Positions 24,474 to 33,264 of a DNA stretch of 64,000 nucleotides are shown in pieces. The notes beneath the pieces were generated by a model. It searched no databases. It saw nothing but the letters and a program-made list of their open reading frames with translations, and was not told where the DNA came from. Made by a program: the position numbers and the translations under genes. How positions within the stretch are numbered: position 1 is the first letter of the stretch; every line of letters starts with the position of its first letter. Source of the stretch: Flavobacteriales bacterium UBA6057 (GTDB lineage: Bacteria; Bacteroidota; Bacteroidia; Flavobacteriales_G; Salibacteraceae); contig DIYJ01000014.1 of NCBI GenBank assembly GCA_002428995.1, positions 197,247 to 261,246 of the forward strand, in the 5' to 3' direction.

Positions 24474-24719
24474 ATGGAGCTACTTAGCATTTTTCTTGCC
24501 GAAGCAATGGCAGTACTTGGAGCCGGAATCGGTGCCGGAGTTGCAGCCCTCGGAGCAGGTGTAGGTATTGGTCGCATTGGTGGTTCAGCCCTGGAAGCAA
24601 TCGCTCGCCAGCCTGAAGCAACAGGTGACATCCGTGCAAACATGATCGTTGCTGCAGCCCTTGTTGAAGGTGCTGTATTCTTCGCCATCGTTGTTTGTCT
24701 GCTTGTAGTGCTCGGCTAA
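24474..24719 (+). CDS. atpE: F0F1 ATP synthase subunit c
   Basis: The 81-residue product is a two-helix hairpin with the glycine-rich first helix (GAGIGAGVAALGAGVGIG), the polar loop RQPE (45-48) that touches gamma/epsilon, and the ion-binding Glu65 (ALVEGAVFF). The residues next to Glu65 lack the Gln/Ser-Thr pattern of sodium-type c subunits, so proton coupling is expected. A strong hairpin follows the stop codon. Confidence 0.97.
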   Translation: MELLSIFLAEAMAVLGAGIGAGVAALGAGVGIGRIGGSALEAIARQPEATGDIRANMIVAAALVEGAVFFAIVVCLLVVLG

Positions 24720-24730
24720 ATGATTATGAT

Positions 24731-24762
24731 CCCGTGCTTCCAGCGGTTGGCTGGAAGCCGGG
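24731..24762 (+). other. Intercistronic hairpin between atpE and atpF
   Basis: CCCG (24731-24734) pairs with CGGG (24759-24762) and GCTTCCAGC (24736-24744) with GCTGGAAGC (24750-24758), loop GGTTG, one bulged T. This gives 13 GC-rich base pairs followed by TTCTTTACCTT rather than a clean T-run. It may stabilise the upstream mRNA end or act as a leaky terminator, raising subunit c output relative to b. Confidence 0.7.
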
Positions 24763-24803
24763 TTCTTTACCTTGAATTGACAACTGTACAATAAAGAGAT
24801 ACC

Positions 24804-25298
24804 ATGGATATTGTAACGCCCGGTTTTGGACTCGTTTTCTGGATGACCCTCAGCTTTCTGATCATCCTTTTCCTTCTCAAGAAATTTGCTTGGAGCCCGA
24901 TTCTTAAGTCGATCAAAGAGCGCGAAGACAGCATTGAAGATGCACTGGAATCTGCGGCTAAGGCCAAGGAAGAAATGCGCAAGCTTCAGGACAACAATGA
25001 ATCATTGTTGCAAGAAGCGCGTGCTGAGCGCGATCAGCTGATGAAAGAAGCGCGCGAGACAAAGGATCAGGTAATCAGCGAGGCTAAGAACAAGGCCAAA
25101 GAGGAAGCTGAAAAGATCCTGACCGCAGCACGCGAAGAGATCAAAAACGAAAAGGCCAAGGCCATTGGAGAATTGAAAGATCAGGTTGCCGCCATTTCTT
25201 TCGACATCGCTCACAAGGTGCTCCAAGACAAACTCAGCGAAGCAGACATGCAAAAGGATAGCATTCAGAGCGCGCTGAAAGAAATCTCCTTCAACTAA
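24804..25298 (+). CDS. atpF: F0F1 ATP synthase subunit b
   Basis: The 164-residue product has one N-terminal membrane helix (PGFGLVFWMTLSFLIILFLL) followed by a long charged coiled coil (SIKEREDSIEDALESAAKAK and on), the standard b-subunit layout. It is the peripheral stalk linking F0 to F1 through delta. Its stop and the atpH start share one base (TAATG), so the two are coupled. Confidence 0.95.
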   Translation: MDIVTPGFGLVFWMTLSFLIILFLLKKFAWSPILKSIKEREDSIEDALESAAKAKEEMRKLQDNNESLLQEARAERDQLMKEARETKDQVISEAKNKAKEEAEKILTAAREEIKNEKAKAIGELKDQVAAISFDIAHKVLQDKLSEADMQKDSIQSALKEISFN

Positions 25299-25855
25299 TG
25301 AAACAAGGAAAAGCTGCACAACGCTACGCGGCCGCGCTGCTCGACCTTGCCCTTGAGAAAGGCATTTTGGAGCAAGTGAAGGACGACATGGCGCTCATCA
25401 AGGCTACCGTAGCCGAAAGCCATGAGCTCGACCTTCTGCTGCACTCACCGATTGTGAAAGGCGATAAGAAGCAAGCCATTCTCTCCGGTGTTTTCGAAAA
25501 GAACATCCAGCCGCTCACGCATCAGTTCCTGAACACACTGGCTGTAAAAGGCCGTGAGGGCATCCTGGTAAACATCACCGAAGCTTTCTCAGAAGCTTAC
25601 CGTGCTCACAAGGGCATCGTTAGAGTTGAGATTACTTCCGCTCGTGAGCTTTCAGATGCTGAGCGTTCAGAGATCAATGCCAAGTTCGAAGCCAGCGGCA
25701 TGGGACAGCTTGAGCTCACCGAGAAGGTAGACGCGTCCCTCATTGGTGGATTGCGCATCAAAGTGGGCGATAAGCTCATGGATGCTTCCATCCAAAAGAA
25801 GCTGAATGAGCTTCAAAAACAAGTCACTAAGAATTCAAACATTTCAGATAAATAA
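25298..25855 (+). CDS. atpH: F0F1 ATP synthase subunit delta
   Basis: The 185-residue product has the helical N-terminal domain (AAQRYAAALLDLALEKG) and the conserved C-terminal motif region (EKVDASLIGGLRIKVGDKLM, DASIQKKLNELQ). It caps the F1 head and joins alpha to subunit b. It lies 11 bases upstream of atpA. Confidence 0.95.
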   Translation: MKQGKAAQRYAAALLDLALEKGILEQVKDDMALIKATVAESHELDLLLHSPIVKGDKKQAILSGVFEKNIQPLTHQFLNTLAVKGREGILVNITEAFSEAYRAHKGIVRVEITSARELSDAERSEINAKFEASGMGQLELTEKVDASLIGGLRIKVGDKLMDASIQKKLNELQKQVTKNSNISDK

Positions 25856-25866
25856 TCAGAACTATC

Positions 25867-27450
25867 ATGCCTGAAATCAAACCAGCAGAAGTTTCAGCCA
25901 TCCTCCGCGAACAGCTTTCCGGTTCCAAAACCGAAGCAGAACTTGAAGAAGTAGGAACGGTATTGCAAGTGGGTGACGGTATCGCACGTGTTTATGGATT
26001 GACCAACGTGCAGGCCGGTGAGTTGATCGAGTTTGAAAACGGTCTCAAGGCCATCGCCTTGAACCTTGAAGAAGACAATGTTGGAGCTGTACTGCTCGGA
26101 CACTCCACTACTGTAAAAGAAGGAGACAGCGTAAAAAGAACACGCCAGATTGCATCACTCAAAGTAGGTGAGGGAATTGTTGGTCGTGTGGTAAATACAT
26201 TGGGTGAGCCCATCGATGGTAAAGGGCCCATCCAAGGAGAAACCTTCGAAATGCCTCTAGAGCGTAAGGCTCCCGGGGTTATCTATCGTCAGCCGGTAAA
26301 CGAGCCGCTTCAAACCGGTATCAAGGCGATCGATGCGATGATTCCGATCGGAAGAGGCCAGCGTGAGCTCATCATTGGTGACCGTCAAACCGGTAAGACT
26401 ACCGTTGCGATTGACACCATCATCAACCAGAAGGAATTCTACGATCGAGGAGAGCCCGTATACTGTATCTATGTTGCTTGTAGCCAGAAAGGTTCTACCG
26501 TTGCTGGTATCGTAAAGCGTCTGGAAGATGCCGGAGCAATGGCTTACACCACTGTGGTAGCAGCCAACGCTTCTGACCCTTCTCCAATGCAGTTCTACGC
26601 GCCTATGGCCGGAGCATCCATCGGAGAGTACTTCCGCGATACAGGTCGTCCTGCATTGATCATCTACGATGACTTGTCAAAGCAAGCCGTTTCTTACCGT
26701 GAGGTATCCCTTCTGCTCAGAAGACCTCCGGGACGTGAAGCATATCCTGGTGACGTATTCTACCTTCACTCGCGCCTTTTGGAGCGTGCAGCAAAGGTGA
26801 TCAATGACGATACGCTTGCAGCTCAGATGAACGACCTTCCAGAGTCCTTGAAAGGCAAGGTAAAAGGTGGTGGATCTTTGACCGCACTTCCGATCATTGA
26901 AACACAGGCTGGTGACGTTTCTGCATACATTCCAACCAACGTGATCTCCATTACCGATGGTCAGATCTTCCTGGAAGCGAACCTCTTCCTTTCCGGTGTT
27001 CGTCCAGCGATCAACGTAGGTATCTCTGTATCACGTGTGGGTGGTTCTGCACAGATCAAGTCCATGAAGAAGGTATCCGGTACATTGAAGCTCGACCAGG
27101 CGCAGTACCGCGAACTGGAGGCTTTTGCCAAGTTCGGCTCTGACCTTGATGCTGCTACCAAATCTGTACTGGACAAGGGAGCCCGCAACGTAGAGATCCT
27201 GAAGCAAGGTGAGAATGCTCCGCTTCCAGTAGAGAAGCAGATTGCGATCATCTACCTTGGAACTAAGAACTTGCTTCGTGAAGTTCCAGTGAACAAGGTG
27301 CGCGAGTTCGAAACAGAATTCCTGGACTACATGGATGCCAAGCACCGCGATGCGCTGGATACCCTGAAATCAGGAAAGCTCACCGATGAAGTAACATCAA
27401 CTCTTGAAAAAGTAGCTGCCGAGCTAAGTGCTCGTTACGCTTCTAAATAA
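25867..27450 (+). CDS. atpA: F0F1 ATP synthase subunit alpha
   Basis: The 527-residue product is a full-length alpha subunit. The P-loop GDRQTGKT lies at residues 171-178, preceded by the conserved PIGRGQRELIIGD. The signature PAINVGISVSRVGGSAQ is present near the C-terminal domain boundary. It provides non-catalytic nucleotide sites of F1. It is followed after 8 bases by atpG. The beta and epsilon genes do not follow, as is usual in Bacteroidota. Confidence 0.97.
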   Translation: MPEIKPAEVSAILREQLSGSKTEAELEEVGTVLQVGDGIARVYGLTNVQAGELIEFENGLKAIALNLEEDNVGAVLLGHSTTVKEGDSVKRTRQIASLKVGEGIVGRVVNTLGEPIDGKGPIQGETFEMPLERKAPGVIYRQPVNEPLQTGIKAIDAMIPIGRGQRELIIGDRQTGKTTVAIDTIINQKEFYDRGEPVYCIYVACSQKGSTVAGIVKRLEDAGAMAYTTVVAANASDPSPMQFYAPMAGASIGEYFRDTGRPALIIYDDLSKQAVSYREVSLLLRRPPGREAYPGDVFYLHSRLLERAAKVINDDTLAAQMNDLPESLKGKVKGGGSLTALPIIETQAGDVSAYIPTNVISITDGQIFLEANLFLSGVRPAINVGISVSRVGGSAQIKSMKKVSGTLKLDQAQYRELEAFAKFGSDLDAATKSVLDKGARNVEILKQGENAPLPVEKQIAIIYLGTKNLLREVPVNKVREFETEFLDYMDAKHRDALDTLKSGKLTDEVTSTLEKVAAELSARYASK

Positions 27451-27458
27451 GTCGATCA

Positions 27459-28334
27459 ATGCCCAACTTAAAAGAGGTACGCAACCGGATCTCGTCTGTT
27501 AACAACACGAAGCAGATCACTTCAGCAATGAAGATGGTTTCGGCTTCTAAGTTGAGACGAGCTCAGGATGCCATCATGCAGATGCGCCCCTACGCTGAGA
27601 AGCAGCAGGAAATCCTTCAAAACCTCAGCAGCGGGCTCGATACATCGGAAAACGAATTCGGACGCGCTGACGAGGCTAAGAACGTGCTCATCATCGCCAT
27701 CTCTTCGAATCGTGGCCTTTGCGGTGGTTTCAACTCTCAGATCATCAAGCATGTGCATAAGATGATTGAAGGGGACTATGCCTCCAGCAACGTAACCGTG
27801 CTCACCTTTGGAAAGAAAGCTGAAGATGCCTTCCGCAAAACCAGCTACTACATCAAGGGAACACTTTTGCCTCGCCACACCAATGAGATCTTTGACAACC
27901 TTGACTTTGACCATGCCTCTGCGGCTGCGAAAAAGATCATGGACGCCTTTGTGGCCAAGCAGTTCGACAAAGTAGTTCTAGTTTACAACTCCTTCAAGAA
28001 TGCAGCTACGCAGATCGTGAAGGAAGAGCAGTTCCTCCCGATTGCAGCACCTGAATCTGCAGCTGGTAGCGACCTGGACTACATCTTTGAGCCGAACAAG
28101 ACTGAGATCGTTGAAGACCTCATTCCAAAGTCACTCAAAACACAGTTCTACAAGGCTCTGCTGGACAGCTTCGCCTCTGAGCACGGTGCGCGAATGACTG
28201 CGATGCACAAAGCAACAGACAACGCAAGCGAAATGCTGAAAGAGCTGAAGTTGACTTACAACAAGGCTCGTCAGGCTGCCATTACCACTGAGATCCTCGA
28301 GATCGTTGGTGGGGCGGAGGCTCTGAAGAACTAA
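27459..28334 (+). CDS. atpG: F0F1 ATP synthase subunit gamma
   Basis: The 291-residue product has the N-terminal rotor helix (KEVRNRISSVNNTKQITSAM), the Rossmann-like middle (LIIAISSNRGLCGGFNSQI) and the C-terminal helix signature (TYNKARQAAITTEILEIVGG). It is the rotating central shaft. It is the last gene of the run, followed by a terminator. Confidence 0.97.
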   Translation: MPNLKEVRNRISSVNNTKQITSAMKMVSASKLRRAQDAIMQMRPYAEKQQEILQNLSSGLDTSENEFGRADEAKNVLIIAISSNRGLCGGFNSQIIKHVHKMIEGDYASSNVTVLTFGKKAEDAFRKTSYYIKGTLLPRHTNEIFDNLDFDHASAAAKKIMDAFVAKQFDKVVLVYNSFKNAATQIVKEEQFLPIAAPESAAGSDLDYIFEPNKTEIVEDLIPKSLKTQFYKALLDSFASEHGARMTAMHKATDNASEMLKELKLTYNKARQAAITTEILEIVGGAEALKN

Positions 28335-28356
28335 AGCATTTCTGCACACTATTTGA

Positions 28357-28392
28357 TAAGAGCCCGGGCATATGTCCGGGCTTTCTTATTTT
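28357..28392 (+). terminator. Rho-independent terminator after atpG
   Basis: Arms 28361-28369 and 28374-28382 pair over 9 bp with one G-T wobble, followed by TTCTTATTTT. It ends the ATP synthase transcript. The next gene starts only 10 bases later. Confidence 0.8.
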
Positions 28393-28401
28393 GACCCCAC
28401 A

Positions 28402-29847
28402 ATGAAACTGCGCACGCGCATTACCATCGCCATGCTTACGCTGGTTATCATCTCGCTGGTGACCATTGGCGGGGTAACCATCTGGTTCTTCAAGGAGCAA
28501 AACGAAGAGTACCATCGCGAGCGCCTGGAGCGAAAGGAAGGCGCCATTCGCAAGGAGATGGAATATTACTCCAGCGAAATGGAAATGCAGGACGACATGG
28601 ACGTCATCTTCCTGGAGTTTGAACAGCAGATCCTGCGCATGTCAGACGTACATGACCTGGAGATCAACATTTTCAACACGCGTGGAGCGCTTATGATCTC
28701 CTCTGAGTGGGAAAAGGAGGATTCGGACTACTATCGGAAAGAAGTGCCGCCAGAAGCCCTGAAAGCGCTTGGAAAAACAGATCGGATCGTCATCCCCGAA
28801 GTAGAAGACAATCGCCTTTACCTCAGCGACTATACGCTGCTTAAAAACAGGGCAGGCGATGTGATCGCCATCATGAACCTGCCCTACATCCGCAACCGCG
28901 ACCTTAACCGGCAAGATCTGGAAGAATTCCTTGGCTCTCTGGCCCTGGTATATGTCTTCATTTTCCTCGGAGCCATCGGCATCATTGTGCTGCTCTCGCG
29001 CTCAATTACCAGCAGCCTGGCCATCCTCGGTGGTAAGATGCGCACGGTAGCCTTCACCGGGAAAAACGAGCCTTTGAATTGGAACACTCACGATGAGATC
29101 GGCATGCTGGTGGACAGTTACAACACCATGCTGGGCAAGCTCGAAGAAAGTCGGGAAGCATTGGCGCAAAACGAACGCGAGTCAGCCTGGCGCGAAATGG
29201 CCAAGCAGGTAGCCCACGAGATCAAGAATCCGCTGACGCCCATGAAGCTCAGCATTCAGCATCTGCAGGCCACATCAGGCAATAAAGACGATGCCTGGAA
29301 GGAAAAATTTGATCGCACCATGGCCATGATGATTGAGCAGATCGAGTCGCTCAGCCGCATCGCTTCCGAGTTCTCTGATTTTGCCAAAATGCCCAAGGCG
29401 CAGGTAGGCGATGTAAACGTGGCGGAAGTCTTCCAAAGCATGGATGCGCTTTATTCAGAAGCGCACTTTAAATGGCATGTCGACCTCCCCGAGCCAGGAA
29501 CCAAGGTAACCATGGACAAGGACCGGCTCACGCGCGTTTTGACGAACCTGATCAAGAACGCCAAACAGGCCATGAAAAACCAGCCAGATGCTTCCATCGC
29601 ACTGTCATACGAGCTCTCTGATAAGCACATTACTCTGAGTGTGAAGGACAACGGCCCTGGCATGGAGGCAGAGCTGCAGCACAAAGTGTTTCAGCCCAAC
29701 TTCACCACTAAAACAAGCGGCACCGGCTTAGGCCTTGCCATCTGCAAGCAGATTCTTGAGGAGGCTGGCGGAAGCATTTGGTTTAAATCTACCCTCGGAA
29801 TCGGAACCGAATTCTTTGTGCGCCTTCCCCTGAGCGAGACGGCCTGA
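28402..29847 (+). CDS. NtrY-like membrane sensor histidine kinase
   Basis: The 481-residue product has two membrane helices (about residues 6-30 and 185-208) bracketing a ~155-residue extracytoplasmic sensor region, then a HAMP-like linker, the H-box HEIKNPLTPMKLSIQHLQ (phospho-acceptor His272), an N box (LTNLIKNAKQAM) and G boxes (VKDNGPGM, GTGLGLAI). The H-box wording is typical of the NtrY group. The ATG at 28402 is preferred over an upstream start lying inside the atpG terminator. No response regulator is adjacent, so its partner is elsewhere. The signal sensed is unknown. Confidence 0.85.
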   Translation: MKLRTRITIAMLTLVIISLVTIGGVTIWFFKEQNEEYHRERLERKEGAIRKEMEYYSSEMEMQDDMDVIFLEFEQQILRMSDVHDLEINIFNTRGALMISSEWEKEDSDYYRKEVPPEALKALGKTDRIVIPEVEDNRLYLSDYTLLKNRAGDVIAIMNLPYIRNRDLNRQDLEEFLGSLALVYVFIFLGAIGIIVLLSRSITSSLAILGGKMRTVAFTGKNEPLNWNTHDEIGMLVDSYNTMLGKLEESREALAQNERESAWREMAKQVAHEIKNPLTPMKLSIQHLQATSGNKDDAWKEKFDRTMAMMIEQIESLSRIASEFSDFAKMPKAQVGDVNVAEVFQSMDALYSEAHFKWHVDLPEPGTKVTMDKDRLTRVLTNLIKNAKQAMKNQPDASIALSYELSDKHITLSVKDNGPGMEAELQHKVFQPNFTTKTSGTGLGLAICKQILEEAGGSIWFKSTLGIGTEFFVRLPLSETA

Positions 29848-29887
29848 TTTCTCGCCCTTTTTGGCTTTCACGGCCGCTTCTGAACGC

Positions 29888-29895
29888 TACATTTG
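29888..29895 (+). promoter_or_regulatory. Candidate -7 box for the enoyl-CoA hydratase gene
   Basis: TACATTTG matches TAnnTTTG, 18 bases before the ATG. A TTTTTG lies about 24 bases upstream, a little far for the -33 element. Confidence 0.5.
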
Positions 29896-29913
29896 TTGCA
29901 AACGCTTTGTCTC

Positions 29914-30696
29914 ATGAACTACCCTCATCTTACCGTATCCAAAGAAGATTCTATCGCCCTGTTGACCATCAACCGGCCTGAAAAGCTGAACGCACTCAAC
30001 CGGGAAGTGATCAACCAACTGAGCGACTGCTTCCAGGAGTTGAACAACGATTCTGAAGTTCGGGCCATCATCGTAACCGGTGCCGGAGAAAAAGCCTTTG
30101 TTGCGGGAGCAGACATTGCCGAGTTTGCCAATTACTCAGTAGAAGAGGGTAAGCGACTCAGCGCAGACGGTCATGACAAACTCTTTGATCTCGTAGAAAG
30201 CCTGAACACTCCTGTGATCGGTGCCATCAACGGATTTGCCCTTGGAGGCGGCTTAGAGCTGGCCATGAGCTGTCACATGAGAGTGGCGTCTTCCAATGCA
30301 CGCATGGGCCTTCCAGAGGTTTCCCTTGGTGTGATTCCCGGTTATGGTGGAACGCAGCGCCTGGGTCAACTGGTTGGCAAGGGAAAAGCCATGGAAATGA
30401 TCACCACTGCTCAGATGATCAAAGCAGATGAGGCATACAGGCTCGGGCTGGTGAATTACGTTGTAGAACAAAGCGAACTCCTCGACAAGTGCCGCGAAAT
30501 TGCTGCTGGCATCCTCAAAAACTCTCCCATTGCCATCGCCTATGCGATGAAGGCAGTGAATGCAGGCTTCCGAGATGGTGTTAACGGCTATGAAAAGGAG
30601 ATCGAGCTGTTTGGAGAGGCTTTCGGCACGGAGGATTTCAAGGAAGGAACGCAAGCGTTTCTCGAGAAGCGCAAGGCAGAATTTAAAGGCAAATAA
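29914..30696 (+). CDS. Enoyl-CoA hydratase/isomerase family protein
   Basis: The 260-residue product is a standard crotonase. Oxyanion-hole segments are AFVAGADIAEF and NGFALGGGLELA. Both catalytic glutamates of true hydratases are present, Glu115 (GGGLELAMSC) and Glu135 (GLPEVSLGVIPGYGGTQRL), 20 residues apart as in rat mitochondrial hydratase, so hydration of 2-enoyl-CoA (short or medium chain) is likely. It would act in fatty-acid or amino-acid breakdown. The ATG at 29914 is used; a TTG seven codons upstream overlaps the candidate promoter. The next gene begins 2 bases after the stop. Confidence 0.9.
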   Translation: MNYPHLTVSKEDSIALLTINRPEKLNALNREVINQLSDCFQELNNDSEVRAIIVTGAGEKAFVAGADIAEFANYSVEEGKRLSADGHDKLFDLVESLNTPVIGAINGFALGGGLELAMSCHMRVASSNARMGLPEVSLGVIPGYGGTQRLGQLVGKGKAMEMITTAQMIKADEAYRLGLVNYVVEQSELLDKCREIAAGILKNSPIAIAYAMKAVNAGFRDGVNGYEKEIELFGEAFGTEDFKEGTQAFLEKRKAEFKGK

Positions 30697-30698
30697 AA

Positions 30699-32201
30699 GT
30701 GATCGCCAGAAGCGCCCCAACGCTCGGCTTCCTTTTATCTATTCTGCTGGCCTTCACGGCCTACGGCCAAACGGATTTTGAGATTCTTCAGATTGATACT
30801 CACTATCTCAACAAAGCTAGCCAGCAGTATGACTTTAAGGTAAATCGCGTCTATGACCAACGCCAGGACGCTACGCTAGGGTTAGAAGCCCTCATAGACG
30901 ATTTCCGGTACAAAGTTTTCTTGCTGGACACCAACAACCCGGAGGTCATTGGAGACTGGTTTAGGGGACTAAATCAACCCAACGAGACGAGTTCAGAAGA
31001 GCTTTCCATCGTGATCAACAAGCTTTATTTGCTTCGCTACATCTCCGTGAAACAAAAATCGATGTCACTGGTGATCAACTTCAGTTTCATCGATGAGCAA
31101 TCAGATGGCCAGTGGCAGGAACTGTTTCAGTTTGCCCACATCGCTGACGCCATACCTCGGAAAAACACGGATGACTATGCCCGGCTCATCTGCTCCACCA
31201 TCGCTAAAGGATATCGAACCTTTCAGGGTCGCTTAAAAGCGAATAAGCTCCGCCCAAGAACGCTGAACAAAGGATCCATCATCGCGGCTAAGGTTCCTGA
31301 TCACACTAAGCTCAAAAAGGGTGTATTCACGAGCTACTTCGACTATGTATACAATACACCTGAGCCCGCAGCCCAGCTCAACTTCGAAAAAGAAGAGATT
31401 GGCCGCGGAAAGAACCGAGGTGTGGTAGCCCAGCTGGGTGATGACATGTCTGAATCATTGTCAAATGCTTATGGGTTTTATGATGGGGAGTCTGTCTTCG
31501 TTCGCAGCTCTTCGAGCCGTCACTTTTTCGAGGTTTTCCAGCGCAACGACTCTACGCTAAGTCAAACATGGCCTGATACGTATGACCCCAGTCATAAATG
31601 GCTGGTTTCTGCCGGTTTGGGAAGAGCAGAGCACCAGGTTTATCCCTACCAACACCCTCGGCTTGTAGATTTTATACCAGAGGGTCCGGAAGACATGCTC
31701 AGTGACCCTGTGGATACGGACGATTTGTTTGGCCTGGCGGGCCTGTCACTGACCTTCAGCCGCAACTCTGGAGGAGACACTTGTATACTGGTCGTTCATG
31801 AGCCATATTCCGGCTCTTTTGCACCGGCTGCCCAAATCTCGGAGAGCAAAAATCAGTACGCTGAGCTCAACATCGTTGGGTCCGCGTTTCTCAAAAAAAG
31901 AGACAACTTCCACTTGACCTTAGATGGGAAAGAATTGTGTCCGGTTGAACGCAACCGATATCAATTGCAGCGGCCCGAAGCACGTTTAGCGCCCTACCAG
32001 CTTTGCATCCACGTTGAGGATGAGGAGCCGCAGTGCATCAGCCTCACTTTGGCTCTGGAAAAGCGTTATGTGGTGTTGATGAACGAATCGAAACGGGAGG
32101 GCTACAAACTTGAAGCGCTGGTGGGGAAAGAAGCCAACATGTATTTGCTGGATATTGACGAAGGCGCGCTCAGAAAGAGCTGTACAGAAAGCGGATTCTA
32201 G
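30699..32201 (+). CDS. Exported protein of unknown function
   Basis: The 500-residue product starts at a GTG two bases after the crotonase stop and has a signal peptide (APTLGFLLSILLAFTAYGQ). I recognise no domain. The mature protein is rich in aromatic and charged residues. The N-terminal third mixes helix and strand (EELSIVINKLYLLRYISVKQ). The C-terminal third looks beta-rich with paired cysteines (GKELCPVE, YQLCIHVEDEEPQCISL). No T9SS sorting domain, lipobox or membrane helix is evident, so it is probably periplasmic. Sharing a transcript with a crotonase is suggestive only of coexpression. Confidence 0.6.
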   Translation: MIARSAPTLGFLLSILLAFTAYGQTDFEILQIDTHYLNKASQQYDFKVNRVYDQRQDATLGLEALIDDFRYKVFLLDTNNPEVIGDWFRGLNQPNETSSEELSIVINKLYLLRYISVKQKSMSLVINFSFIDEQSDGQWQELFQFAHIADAIPRKNTDDYARLICSTIAKGYRTFQGRLKANKLRPRTLNKGSIIAAKVPDHTKLKKGVFTSYFDYVYNTPEPAAQLNFEKEEIGRGKNRGVVAQLGDDMSESLSNAYGFYDGESVFVRSSSSRHFFEVFQRNDSTLSQTWPDTYDPSHKWLVSAGLGRAEHQVYPYQHPRLVDFIPEGPEDMLSDPVDTDDLFGLAGLSLTFSRNSGGDTCILVVHEPYSGSFAPAAQISESKNQYAELNIVGSAFLKKRDNFHLTLDGKELCPVERNRYQLQRPEARLAPYQLCIHVEDEEPQCISLTLALEKRYVVLMNESKREGYKLEALVGKEANMYLLDIDEGALRKSCTESGF

Positions 32202-32532
32202 ATGCTGTGCCAGTCTTTGGCATGCAGCCCCATCCGTTCTAACAGGCGTGATCCAGCCCAATGAGCGTCAGGTGGCTTTTTCGTCTATTGTTTATACGTT
32301 GTAAACCTGATTCACTTTTGTTAACCGACAATGAGTTCACAGTTCTAACGCTTGGACGAAATATTTAGGTGAGTCATCCTGCTCTGAGGCCCTTTCGCCC
32401 TATTTAACATTCAGTAAAGCTATCCTTTCGGAAAATTGAGCGTCTCACTTGCAGTGAGAACAACCCTACGTCAAAGCAATTCGCAACCTATTGTGATTTG
32501 CCTTGTTTGTCAAAAAGAATACGAAGAATAAA
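32202..32532 (+). other. Upstream region of the surface-glycan locus
   Basis: This 331-base gap precedes the first glycosyltransferase gene. It contains a perfect 7-bp hairpin with a 3-base loop (TCTCACT 32443-32449, AGTGAGA 32453-32459) about 75 bases before the ATG. No convincing -7 box or gene is seen. Confidence 0.45.
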
Positions 32533-33264
32533 ATGAGCCACCCCAACTTACTCATCGTAGTACCGGCTTATAACGAAAGCGAAACCCTCGGATCGGTTTT
32601 AAGCAGCCTTATTGCCTTAAAACGAGACGAGTGGGATATTCTTGTTGTAAACGATCATTCCACAGACGAAACTTCGAAAGTTGCGAGGCAATACGTGTCC
32701 CGGGTCATTGATTTACCCATCAACCTGGGAATCGGAGGATGCGTTCAAACAGGCTTTCAGTATGCCCTGGAACATGGCTACGATTCCATGATGCAATTTG
32801 ACGGTGATGGTCAACACCAGGCCGAAGAGGTAGAACGATTGTTGAAGCGCCTCCATTCAGAAAAGGCCGATATGTTGATCGGTTCCCGATTCAAGTATGC
32901 CCTTAGCTATGAAGGACATCACCGATCCACGAGAATGCGAAGGGTCGGCATCAAGGTGCTGAGCTACTTGTGCTTTCTCCTCACGGGCAGGTTGATCAAG
33001 GATCCAACCTCCGGGTTCAGGTTGTACAGCAAAAAGGCGATTCAACTGCTCGCGGAGCAGTACCCTCACAATTATCCGGAGCCTGAAACGATCATTTTCC
33101 TGAACAAGAACAGGATGAAGATTGTGGAAACGGCCGCTCATATGAAGGAACGATCAGGCGGTAGCTCGTCCATCGAATACCAAGGATTTACCTACATGAT
33201 CAATGTGATGCTGGGAATGATCATCTCCTCTGTTCGACCCCGGTCAAGGCAATTCTCGGTTTAA
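32533..33264 (+). CDS. GT2 glycosyltransferase, polyprenyl-phosphate sugar synthase-like
   Basis: The 243-residue product is a single GT-A domain of the DPM1/polyprenyl-phosphate glycosyltransferase type: NLLIVVPAYNESETLGSVL, VVNDHSTDET, and the DXD-like DGDGQH. There are no C-terminal membrane helices. Relatives transfer a sugar from a nucleotide donor to a polyprenyl phosphate. The next gene, a DUF2304 membrane protein, shares one base (TAATG), a pairing often seen with this GT group. The ATG at 32533 sits before the first strand; an upstream TTG is not needed. Confidence 0.8.
   Translation: MSHPNLLIVVPAYNESETLGSVLSSLIALKRDEWDILVVNDHSTDETSKVARQYVSRVIDLPINLGIGGCVQTGFQYALEHGYDSMMQFDGDGQHQAEEVERLLKRLHSEKADMLIGSRFKYALSYEGHHRSTRMRRVGIKVLSYLCFLLTGRLIKDPTSGFRLYSKKAIQLLAEQYPHNYPEPETIIFLNKNRMKIVETAAHMKERSGGSSSIEYQGFTYMINVMLGMIISSVRPRSRQFSV

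Noticed and set aside
24731..24762. Full transcription terminator after atpE
   Set aside because: No proper T-run follows, and the downstream atpF-H-A-G genes have no promoter that I can see; a leaky or stabilising hairpin fits better.
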